DNA from: Fragilaria radians
Lineage: Eukaryota; Bacillariophyta; Fragilariophyceae; Fragilariales; Fragilariaceae
Direction of reading: 5' to 3'
DNA: 64,000 nt
Assembly: GCA_900642245.1 (NCBI GenBank)
Contig: CAAAJI010000006.1
Location: forward strand, 698,008 to 762,007
The notes under the pieces were generated by a model. It saw only the letters and a list, made by a program, of their open reading frames with translations. It searched no databases and had not been told where the DNA came from. Position 1 is the first letter of the stretch, and every line of letters starts with the position of its first letter. Positions 30,928-41,001 of this stretch are shown here, piece by piece. The translations under genes were made by a program, and so were the position numbers.

Positions 30928-32698
30928 AATCAATCAACCATTGGGAGCAAGTCGCGCATAATCAAAATCTATTCACACTCATATTTCCGTGAAGAAGGAA
31001 AAGATTTCTACATAAAGCACTTCAAACTATAAACTCCCAATAATTTATTTTTAAAGTCTTGGGTGTTATGCTAAGCATTGGTATGTCTTTCCGTAAGGAG
31101 ATAGGATATGATAAGGCGCAAGATAGTGCAATGTCACAAAACTAACTCTAAAATCCGGCAAATGAGATAATGATGCAATACAGATGAGACTGAAGTTACA
31201 GGAGTTCAGACATTGGGATTATATCTACAAATAGTCTGTGACATCCACATTTATTAATCAAGCCAGGAATTGTCTAAAGAAAGTTTATTGGAAGTTGTAC
31301 CATAGCAACTTTTCATACGAAAGGCATCTAGTTAGATCATTTCTTCATGAAATCATTTACTTCAGTGTCCCCCACCCTCCCTTGGAAGATCATTACTTCA
31401 TAAAATTGCCAAGTCGGCAATTAGCTGAAATTTGGAGTCAGACAAGTGAATTCAAATAAAAAAAGATTAGTGACACGAAGAAACGATGAAGCAATAGTAT
31501 TAGGAGATTGGAATCCTTATGGAAAGAATCTATGAGCTGTGCCAACAAAGAAACGGTCTTGTGGTCAAAAAAGCGAAAATGCCGGAATAAGGATTAAGAA
31601 GCTAACTTAGCATCGAATTAGTGCTTTAGCCATCCTTTCCGGTGAATAATTGATACAGGCCTAGAAAATCGATTTTGATCGCTTCTTTTCTTTAGGCTAA
31701 ATATTAGTGATACACCTTTTATTTAGCTTGATTACTTTCAAATTAGAAGAGAGATTCTGTTTGATGGTGATATTCATGCAATGAAACAGGGGACAGGATC
31801 TGTCACGTAGGGAAGTAGTAAGCCATCTGTCTTTCTTTTTTCCATGACCAATTGACAAACCTGGCAAGTGGAAAAAATATCTTCCACAACTTATTGAAGA
31901 TCTGTCCATGCCATTACATTTCTGATGATATTTTCGGAGCACGTCTCTTTTAGATGAAACTCTTCGCCTCAAGTAAGAATGTCAAATGCTTAAATACTCT
32001 ACCATACATCTTGAATCATCTTTAGACTTGAGCTAATTGTGACTTGGGATGATGCTATGCTACTAGTGGTTAAATCAAATCAAGTGGACAAGACGGATTC
32101 TTCAGTCCGTCTCTCAGGACTTGTGTTTTTACTATATATTAGTAACTTTTAACTTCAATGATTTGTTTGAAAAGAAACTTTTATCGCTTCAAGTTGGATT
32201 TGAAAATCAATTGTGTTGTGTTCGTCAAATAACAATAACAAACCGACAAGTGAAGCGGATGTTTAGTCTACATTTTTTTCATGCATCCAAAATTCTGAAG
32301 TAAGAAGCTGGTTTGAATCTTGTGGTTGAGTATCAACCTTTTCATTCTCATTTTTGGGCTTGAAGCTCAACAAATATTGTGATCACATAACCCCAAGTTG
32401 AAAGGTAGCAATTCAACATTGCAAGGTATCATCATAATTTGCTAAATTGGATCGTTTATTCTGATCGTCATGAAGAGTTGGACTACAAAAGATTCAAATA
32501 GTTTGAATCATTAGGAGTAATTTCTTATCATTTCTAAATTTTGCGAACATAATTTTATTTATTGTCATCTAAACGTGTGAGCGGCATCAAAGAAGCACGT
32601 TCTGAACTGTTCATGAATAGCTACGAAACTCAGACATATGTTTTTTATTCTCAGCATTAACTTTAAACAGATGTTTTAGTTACGCAATTGAATCTCAT
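30928..32698. other. Non-coding part of duplication copy A
   Basis: No gene supported. The frames at 31238-31459 and, on the minus strand, 31697-31972 recur in copy B, but several differences there change amino acids while the Tat gene stays unchanged at the protein level, so these frames do not look constrained. Confidence 0.5.
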
Positions 32699-32700
32699 CT

Positions 32701-33680
32701 ACCCTACTAAAAAAGTTTCACATTCGATTTGGCCGGTGCTAACCCTTAACCCTTGTGCATTTTGCTTTTTATTAGTACAGTAATACTCAAGAAAAGTGTT
32801 GGGGACTTAAATCAATAGGGATATAGCTAATTCAACCGGTACCTGATTTAAAACTGTAGAATATTTAATGCAATTTTCATTCAAATGCAACTGAAATGTG
32901 GATATTTCTAAAAGCAATATTAATCTGCAAATAAATGAAATTCCTTCAAGACAATGAAAAAATAAACAACACTATTCCTTTAAAATGAGGAAAAAGACCT
33001 TTTGTGATTCTTAATCTTAATTCTAATTATAACTGGTTTAAAAGGCATTAATCATATGGATCAATTATATTGTTGTATGTTTGGGATGATATTTATTGTA
33101 TTAATCTTACATTTGCCTAATTTTTAAACTGTAAAACAAGTAAAGAATAAATTTTATAAATTTAGCAAAACAACAATATTGACTTTGTACCAACAGCTTT
33201 ATTTTGATTTTTTCACCAACAATCCTGGACGTCACAATAACAGCAGCACCAATGAGTTCTACAACAAAAGCGCAAGCAAAAGCTAAAATATGTCTTTAAA
33301 CCATAGTTTTAATAGGAAAAAAGAAATTATCACCTTTACACCTTCCTTATACCAATGCTATATCAACGGTATAATTTACTTTAATATCTGTGATGTTGAA
33401 TGAAACTTTAGATACCAATGACATGTTAGGTCAAGTCGTAACACTTAAATACTGTGTTATGTATCAGATTGTATGACCTGTAAATTCTAAGTTCACAAAT
33501 AACAAATATATTTTTTGTCATCACTCTCTTTTGGAAAATAATGAACTTTAACATCTGTGATTTTGAATCACTAATAACAATCATAAACATCTTTGTCATA
33601 CTGGAAAAGTAAAATTCAAAGATACATTCTCTTTTGTAAAATAGTCAACTCTGCGGAGCAAAGCAAGCACCAACTACTAG
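32701..33680 (-). repeat. Dispersed non-coding repeat, full-length unit (R3)
   Basis: Reverse-complement relative of the element at 16172-17800. Plus-strand ends are CTACTAAAAAAGTTTCACAT and GCAAAGCAAGCACCAACTAC. About 980 bp, no coding potential. Near one end it carries CTAACCCTTAACCCTTGTGC, a telomere-like sequence. It begins exactly where duplication copy A diverges from copy B, consistent with an insertion or a recombination point. Confidence 0.75.
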
Positions 33681-33682
33681 GC

Positions 33683-34293
33683 CTACTACTAAAAACTTTT
33701 CAAATCTGATCTGGCCGGTGCTACCCCCATACCCTTGTGCGCTTTGTTAGCACAGTCATATGCGAGAAAGTGATCGAATACGAGTACAGAATTACAGAGT
33801 GAGCGACTAAAATCACTAGGGATATAGATAATTTAAACGGTACCCTCCAGAATTATAAACAAGAATGTTGTCGAGACTTTCAGTTGTAAACTGTAGAATA
33901 TTGAACGCAATTGTCATTCAAATGCCACTGAAATGTGGATAGATCTAAATGCAATGTTAATCTGCAACTAAATGAAATTCCTTCAAAAAAATGAAAAAAA
34001 CTAATAGCTTTATTAGGAAAAAAATGAAATTACTATCTTTACACCTTCCTAATGCCAATGCTAAATCAATGGTATAATTTGCTTTAAGTTCTGTGATGTT
34101 GAATCCAACTGTAGATACCAATGACATGTTAGGTCAAGTAATAAAACTTAAATATTGTGTCATGCATCAGATTGTATGATGTGCAAATTCTAGGTTCGCA
34201 AATAACAATCATAAAAATATTTGTTCTCATTATTGCTGGAAATGTAAGAATTCAAAGATATATTCTCTTTTGTAAAAGAATTGACTCTGCGGA
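33683..34293 (-). repeat. Dispersed non-coding repeat, internally deleted and truncated unit (R4)
   Basis: Starts CTACTACTAAAAACTTTTCA right after R3 and follows the same order. It lacks roughly 300 bp of the interior and stops at the assembly gap before reaching the expected end. Confidence 0.7.
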
Positions 34294-34313
34294 NNNNNNN
34301 NNNNNNNNNNNNN
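34294..34313. other. Assembly gap (20 N)
   Basis: Twenty unresolved bases separate the truncated repeat from the second copy of the 2.5-kb duplication. The true distance and order across this point are unknown. Confidence 0.99.
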
Positions 34314-34314
34314 T

Positions 34315-36809
34315 TTAGCCTTATTCATTGCAATAGATATGAAAAAATCCTTGAGAATTATTCTTCCCCTGAAGGCACCATGTTATAGATTTTATCCCGT
34401 TCTGCGTTCTTACAATAATTAGTAGCAAACTTAAATCTTTTCAATCTCGCTTTAATTGACATGATTTCAATCAAATCTTTTTGATCGTTATCGAGTCAGA
34501 GTGACTACCGTAATTAGATTACTGTGCAGAAATACTTCCTAACTCGAGATTGAAAACTGTAATTTGGAAACCATAAAATCATTGAAAGAGTCAGAGCATC
34601 CTTAAGTGATCATGAGAAGCTTGCAGATCGTTTCGATCATTTTAATTCCATCTACGATACTATCATTTGTTCCTCCTAAATCAGTACATAGTCTAGATTC
34701 GTGGAATGTTTGTAAACCTGGCAAATTGATTCCTAAGGCACCGTATCGGAAGGAACGAAAATCGATTGCACACATCCAAACCTCAAGTCTTTTCGGTTTG
34801 GGACCTGCTGAGATTGCTATCATTATGGCTGCTTCGCTACTCATTTTGGGACCAGACAAAATATCGGAAATCGTCCGATCATCTGGTAAGATTGCAGGGG
34901 AATTAAAAGATGAACTAAGAGAAATACCCACAGAATTTCAAAAGGGATTGGAAGAGGGAGAAATAAATGCTAGGGCTTCCAAAGCTAAGAAAATAGAATC
35001 TGGCGACGATGACGGAGTCTGAAATCAATCAACCATTGGGAGCAAGTCATCGCATAATCAAAATCTTTCCACAGCCCCTCATTCACACTCATATTTCCGT
35101 GAAGAAGGAAAAGATTTCTACATAAAGTACTTCAAACTATAAACTCCCAATATTTTATTTTTAAAGTCCTGGGTGTTAGCCTAAGCATTAGTATGTCTTT
35201 CCGTAAGGAGATAGGATTTGATAAGGTACATGATAGTGCAATGTCACAAAACTAAATCTAAAATCAGGCAAATGAGATAATGATGCAATACAGATGAGAC
35301 TGAAGTTACAGGAGTTCAGGCATTGGGATTATATCTACAAATAGTCTGTGACATCCACATATATTAATCAAGCCAGGAATTGTCTAAAGAAAGTTTATTG
35401 GAAGTTGTACCATAGCAACTTTTCATACGAAAGGCATCTAATTAGATCATTTCTTCATGAAATCATTTACTTCAGTGTCCCCCACCCTCCCTTGGAAGAT
35501 CATTACTTCATAAAATTGCTAAGTCGGCAATTAGCTGAAATTTGGAGTCAGACAAGTGAATTCAAATAAGAAAGATCAGTGACACGAAGAAACGATGAAG
35601 CAATAGTATTAGGAGATTGCAATCCTTGTGGAAAGAATATATGAGCTGTGCCAACGAAGAAAAGGTTTTGTGGTCAAAAAAGCGAAAGCGCCGGAATAAG
35701 GATTAAGAAGCTAACTTAGCATCAAATCAGTGCTTTAGCCATCCTTTCCGGTGAATAATTGATACAGGCCTAGGAAATCAATTTTGATTGCTTTCCTTTC
35801 CTTAGGCTAAATATTAGTGATAAACCTTGAATTCAGCTTAATTACTTTGAAATTAGAAGAGAGATTCTGTTTGATGGTGATATGCATGCAATGAAACAGG
35901 GGACAGGATCTGTCACGTAGGGAAGTAGTAAGCCATCTGTCTTTCTTTTTTCCATGACCAATTGACAAACGTGGCAAGTGGAAAAAATATCTTCCACAAC
36001 TTATTGAAGATCTGTCCATGCCATTACATTTCTGATGGTATTTTCGGAGCACGTCTCTTTTGGATGAAACTCTTCGCCTCAAGTAAGAATGTCAAATGCT
36101 TAAATACTCTACCATACATCTTGAATCATCTTTAGACTTGAGATAATTGTGACTTGGGATGATGCTATGCTACTAGTGGTTAAATCAAATCAAGTGGACA
36201 AGACGGATACTTCAGTCCGTCTCCCAGCACTTGTGTTTTTACTATATATTAGTAACTTTTAATATCAATGATTTGTTTGAAAAGAAACGTTTATCGCTTC
36301 AAGTTGGATTTGAAAATCAACTGTGTTGTGCTCGTCAAATAACAATAACAAACTAACTATTGAAGCGGATGTTTAGTCTACATTTTTTCCATGCATCCAA
36401 AATTCTGAAGTAAGAAGCTGGTTTGAATCTTGTGGTTGAGTATCAACCTTTTCATTCTCATTTTTGGGCTTGAAGCTCAACAAATATTAAGATCATAGAA
36501 CCCCAAGTTGAAAGGTTACAATTCAACATTGCAAGGTATCATCATTATTTGCTAAATTGGAAAGTTTATTCTGATCGTCATGAAGAGTTGGACTACAAAA
36601 GATTCAAATAGTTTGAATTATTAGGAGTAATTGCTTATCATTTCTAAATTTTGCGAACATAATTTTATTTATTGTCATTGAAACGTGTGAGCGGCATCAA
36701 AGAAGCACGTTCTGAACTGTTCATGAATAGCTACGAAAGTCAGACATATATTTTTTTATTCTCAGCATTAACTTTAAATAGATGTTTTAGTTACGCAATT
36801 GAATCTCAT
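34315..36809 (+). repeat. 2.5-kb direct duplication, copy B
   Basis: Near-identical to 30221-32698, starting within the 3' flank of the first TatA gene and ending at GAATCTCAT. Differences include a roughly 15-20-bp insertion near 35065-35090 and scattered substitutions. Confidence 0.95.
34612..35022 (+). CDS. Second plastid TatA/B-like protein (copy B)
   Basis: Encodes a protein identical to that at 30517-30927 (136 residues: signal peptide, LSFVP site, Glu-containing membrane helix, amphipathic helix). The only coding difference I see is silent (CAA-ATT-GCA region, A to G). The copy sits directly after the assembly gap and is not preceded by its own copy of the first TatA gene. It may be the other allele placed in series rather than a separate gene. 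Confidence 0.85.
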   Translation: MRSLQIVSIILIPSTILSFVPPKSVHSLDSWNVCKPGKLIPKAPYRKERKSIAHIQTSSLFGLGPAEIAIIMAASLLILGPDKISEIVRSSGKIAGELKDELREIPTEFQKGLEEGEINARASKAKKIESGDDDGV

Positions 36810-36983
36810 AGCAAATATAAAATACAATGAGTATTATCACTGGCTTCAAATTAATCCAATTTTATCCATTTTGAGCTCTTGTCCTTTTTTTGTTGGAAAT
36901 AAGCGTTTACGCCATTTCCACAGTCATATTCAATACTAAAACGAGGATGGCAGGTAGAAAACGCATAAATTTATGATTTGGCA
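35023..36983. other. Non-coding part of copy B and flank
   Basis: Same content as 30928-32698, followed after 36809 by about 170 bp of unique sequence that presumably holds the promoter of the second O-fucosyltransferase-like gene. No gene seen. Confidence 0.5.
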
Positions 36984-38823
36984 ATGCGAGCAAGAAAGTC
37001 AAATTTTTCGAACACCTTTTTCCTACAAAGATGGAACTGCATATCGGCCTTTTTGTTCTCGATTCTGATAATTAACGCTATTTCGATTACCTCTAAGGGG
37101 ATAAAGAAAAACAGCTATGGGATTGGTCAGAACCAAAGGCATAACTCAAGCTATCGCCAACGAAGCAAAAAGCGAGCAGAGAATGACATACAGGAGGCGG
37201 TTTCCCCTTCTAGAGACTCATATAACAAAAATGAAAATGAATACGAATCACAGCCGCATAAAGTTGCAGGACTTTCCTGCAAAGCTTATGGAGGACCATC
37301 GGATGAGGATGCTGCTGAAATGGTGTATTGGGAAGATATCCCATCTGATTCAGCCTACGTTTCTCCTTTGAAAGCTGCAGGTCCAAAGGTCAAATACTTG
37401 ACTTTTGAACCAGATGAAGGTGAGAGAGAGATGCATCAATTTGTAAAACATGAAACAATACTAGATACAAATAACTTATTTTTCATGAAATAATACAGGA
37501 GGGTGGAACAATATTCGTATGTCAATGGAAACAGCTGTTACACTTGCACATGCTACGGGTCGTATACTTGTTATGCCGCCTGAACAGGGAATGTATCTTC
37601 TTCACAAAGGTGATAAGAAGCAAAAGAACAGATTTTCATTTTCCGATTTCTTCCACTTTGATTCTGTAGCCACAGAGCATTCTGGAGTGGAAGTGATTAG
37701 TATGGAAGAGTTCTTGAAGCGAGAAGTAATGACAGGTAAGGCTATCGACAAGAGTACTCGTAGAAAAACATTTCCCCCGAAAAATCGCACCAATTGGGAC
37801 GGCGCTGATCGATACGAAGCAAAGGCTTTGGACCAATGGATGCGAACCTTCACCGATAACCCCAAGTGGTTTTTCAGCGACTGTGTGGTGGGACTCCCAT
37901 CTAAAGCTGGAAGCACAAAGCATCTCTTGGAGTTGGGAAAGCAGGTTGTCCAAACCCCGTTTGAACGTAGGCGCAAACAGTACACCGGAAATCCTGTTCC
38001 TGTCGACTCCTCCCCGCTTCATCGTCTCTCCGAAATGTTTGGCAAACGGAAAGATGTTTGCGTTTACGACGAGTACTATCAGAATGCTAAGATTTTACAT
38101 ATGATGGGTGACAACGCATCGGGGGCAAGACTACTGGTTCACTTTTATGCTTTTCTATTCTTTGAGGATTGGAAAGCTGACTTATGGACCAAACGGTTTG
38201 TTCGCGATCATTTACGATATGTTGATGAAATCCAATGTGCTGCTGCACGAGTTGTGATGGCAATGAGACAGAAGGCACGCCAGCATGGAAGTGAGGACGG
38301 AATCTATGATACGATGCATATCCGACGGGGCGATTTCCAGTACAAAGACACTCGCGTTGATGCAGATGTAATTTACTCGAACATGAAGCATTTAATACCT
38401 GAAGGTACAGCTGTCTACATTGCAACTGATGAAAAAGATAAAAGTTTTTTCAAGATTTTCCATGAGCACTATCATGTTTACTTTCTTGATGATTTCATGG
38501 ATGATTTGGAAGGAGTGAATACGAATTTTTTTGGTATGTTAGATCAACGAGTCGCTTCTAGAGGTCGAACATTTGTTGGATGTTATTATTCAACATTTAC
38601 AGGGTATATAAATCGAATGCGTGGCTATCACTCGCAGAAAGATAAGTCTGAAGGTTGGGAAAAGGGAATCATAAATAGTTGGTACTACGTTCCTACGCAC
38701 ACAATGGATGCAGTTCGAAAATACAGACCCATAGCCCCGCCAATGTGGTCGCGTGAATTTCCGGTGGCATGGCGAGACTTGAATCATGGAATAGACGGAG
38801 TCCGAAAGAATATTTTGAAATAA
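36984..38823 (+). CDS. O-fucosyltransferase-like glycosyltransferase, copy 2
   Basis: Two exons, 36984-37419 and 37499-38823, with a 79-nt intron (donor GTGAGA, acceptor AATACAG), about 586 residues. The start is the first ATG of the frame (MRARKSNFSN). A signal anchor lies at residues about 17-35. The splice rebuilds GGWNNIRMSMETAV; HIRRGDF and the C-terminal GCYYSTFTGYINRMRGY block are present, so all family blocks of PF10250-type enzymes are intact. Compared with copy 1 (14173-16051, inverted), residues from about EAVSPSRDS to VAWRDL are almost identical, and the intron differs at a single base. The first 80 residues and the last 15 are only loosely similar. Both copies look functional. 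Confidence 0.88.
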
Positions 38824-39275
38824 TGCAATCTATCGAGAATGAAAGGATTCTTTCAAATATTTTGTCAGGATTTTTTTCGTGGCTTCACAATCTCATGTTC
38901 ACCATTTATTATAATAATATCCTCTGTGTATATGTCTCCATTTGTCCTGTACGTTCAATGTGATCTTGCCTGTCAATTTGATCGAAAAAGGAGCGTTAAT
39001 GAAATTCATTAATGTTCAGCTGAGGCACATGGTGTTACGTAATATCCTCAGCCTATGGTCATTCAACACACAGTTTGTGCACCTGAAATCATTGTCAAGA
39101 AGCCTTCCTTTTCACTCGGTGTCAAGAAAATCCCAGAAAATTGTAGATTTTTTAGTGCGGATAACTTTCATAGTTTAGACATGCATAACGATAATAGGCT
39201 TAAACCCTTCCATCAGACTGGATGGATTCTTTGGTGATGCGGAGAGAAAGTGAAATAAAAAGCTAGTCAACTCCT
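38824..39275. other. Intergenic region between convergent glycosyltransferase genes
   Basis: About 450 bp, no gene seen; presumably the two 3' UTRs. Confidence 0.5.
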
Positions 39276-40622
39276 TCATTTATCTCGAAGAAAATTAGAT
39301 ATGTTGTGAATCGTAGATAACAGTATCGTCCAATTGTGATTTCCTACTTCTCCTCGTTTGTTGTAATGTGCTAGCCATCCATGACGTGGAGGTATCGTAG
39401 CTTTCGTCGATTTTATGGCGTTAAAGGGAATGCTGTAATGAACTGATACAGTAGATGTCAAGGAAGGCCTAACGATTGGTTTGAATCGATAGAGGACTTC
39501 GAACAGTCTTTCGTTGGACGAGGTCATAATCTGGGGTAAAAAGTTGAGACAGAACACCGTTTCGAATCCTGTTTGCTGCAGATTGACACACTGAATTGGC
39601 TTTTCACCCATACAACTACGATTTTGATAGTAATTGATCAGACGAGGTAGGTTACGTTCAAACTTTTCGCCCACGACAAAGAACTCATCCAAATCACACA
39701 TCATTAACCATTGTGTGTTCGCCATTCGTAGAACTGAATTTTCCAACATGAGTTGACCAACAACAGTTACGTGTTGCTTTGTCTTTTGATTGGAATCGGT
39801 ATAACACCGCATGGTGTCGTACAACATATGAGAGGCTCTAAGATAGGTAATATCATTTCCAGTGACTTGTATATTTGGCTTGGAGGTGTTTGCCTCGTTA
39901 TCAATGATATAAAAATGATCAACACCAACTTGTCGATGAAAGGAAAGCCAATGAGACAGACGAGTCCGTACATTATCGTCCGACCAAGAATTTGCAGCCA
40001 TGGGAGATCTTGCTGTTGACGTCATGTTTTTGGATTCGTACTTTCCAAGCCCTCGATAGATTGTGTATTGCTTTCGAATTGTAGTTGTTGCAGACAAGAA
40101 ATGATGGTACAGTTTCTGTGTCGTTGTCTTTTGGAGGGAGGGATCAACAAGTATTGGTAAGATATGACTTGTGTTGTAAACAAAGTCATAGATGATAGCA
40201 GATTCAGTAGTCGTAGAACACAATTCTTTCCACAAACTTTGTTCGATATCGAAGTATACAACAAGCAGAGGCCCACCTTGTAAGTCCTCGTTTAGTACTT
40301 TTACAGGTCGATAGATTTTTTTCCTTAGTTGCATGGCGAATGAATTTATTTCAAAATTGGGACATGGACAAGGGATAAAAGCAGTTGTTCCAATAGCCAC
40401 AATCTCATTGGATGAAGGAGTTAAGACTAATGTGTGAATCGTAAATGTATGACTAAACGTTGTCATCATGATTCTACTTTGTTCGGAGGCATCTGAAGGT
40501 AGGTCAAGAACTTTGAAGTAATCATGTCGTTTCTCTCCTTTTAACAGATTATTATTCAAATAGACACTGCAAAGTATCATCATACATGAAGTGACTACAA
40601 GAACAATGTGCATACATCTCAT
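39276..40622 (-). CDS. GT92/GT2-type glycosyltransferase (DUF23-like)
   Basis: 448 residues, single exon, ATG at 40622 (MRCMHIVLVV). The N-terminal hydrophobic stretch (residues 4-24) acts as signal anchor. The C-terminal half reads as a GT-A fold of the DUF23/glycosyltransferase-92 type: LSHWLSFHRQVGVDHFYIID (start of fold), then MLENSVLRMANTQWLMMCDL leading into the metal/nucleotide-sugar motif DLDEFF (about residue 312), and a late HGWLAHYNKRG block with the conserved His and Tyr. GT92 enzymes in animals and plants add galactose to glycans; donor and acceptor here are unknown. It converges with the O-fucosyltransferase-like copy 2. Confidence 0.8.
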   Translation of the reverse strand: MRCMHIVLVVTSCMMILCSVYLNNNLLKGEKRHDYFKVLDLPSDASEQSRIMMTTFSHTFTIHTLVLTPSSNEIVAIGTTAFIPCPCPNFEINSFAMQLRKKIYRPVKVLNEDLQGGPLLVVYFDIEQSLWKELCSTTTESAIIYDFVYNTSHILPILVDPSLQKTTTQKLYHHFLSATTTIRKQYTIYRGLGKYESKNMTSTARSPMAANSWSDDNVRTRLSHWLSFHRQVGVDHFYIIDNEANTSKPNIQVTGNDITYLRASHMLYDTMRCYTDSNQKTKQHVTVVGQLMLENSVLRMANTQWLMMCDLDEFFVVGEKFERNLPRLINYYQNRSCMGEKPIQCVNLQQTGFETVFCLNFLPQIMTSSNERLFEVLYRFKPIVRPSLTSTVSVHYSIPFNAIKSTKATIPPRHGWLAHYNKRGEVGNHNWTILLSTIHNISNFLRDK

Positions 40623-41001
40623 AGCATTCTGTAAACAAGTTGTCCCAGTATGTCGTCCATTATATTTTTGCTATTTACAATACCACAAAATACTGTAAAA
40701 TCCATTTCCAACAACGGCTTTCTCCTTGGCTTCATACTAAGTCACCAACGACGCCTTACCCGGATACTCTGTTATTACCTTGTTTTGAATCTTTCACCAG
40801 GTTAAAACAAAAAGTTTCTCAGCAAATACTATTAGGCCTCTTTCATATGATGTAACCATCAAATATGAAATGTACCATCCAACACCCTTCCTTTGCTTGT
40901 TCCATCACCTCACTTGGAACAATCCTTACAGCAACTTAGCTTGGTGAAACTTGAAACTTTTGCCTCCTAAGTCCTTCTTAAAGATATCCGCCAAACTCTC
41001 C
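40623..41001. other. Intergenic DNA beside the decayed copia element
   Basis: No gene. The 3' LTR of the neighbouring element would be expected here, but I find no matching sequence on the other side of the element. Confidence 0.35.

Larger units (their letters stand above)
30221..32698 (+). repeat. 2.5-kb direct duplication, copy A
   Basis: This stretch reappears at 34315-36809 with only scattered substitutions and short indels, in coding and non-coding parts alike. Copy A breaks off at 32698 where the dispersed repeat starts; copy B continues with unique sequence after the same GAATCTCAT. Confidence 0.95.

Noticed and set aside
31238..31459. 73-codon frame repeated in both duplication copies (also at 35348-35569)
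   Set aside because: The few differences between copies mostly change amino acids, while the neighbouring Tat gene is unchanged at the protein level, so there is no sign of coding constraint.
31697..31972. 91-codon minus-strand frame, repeated at 35807-36082
   Set aside because: Preserved only because the whole DNA segment is duplicated; several replacements and no family resemblance.
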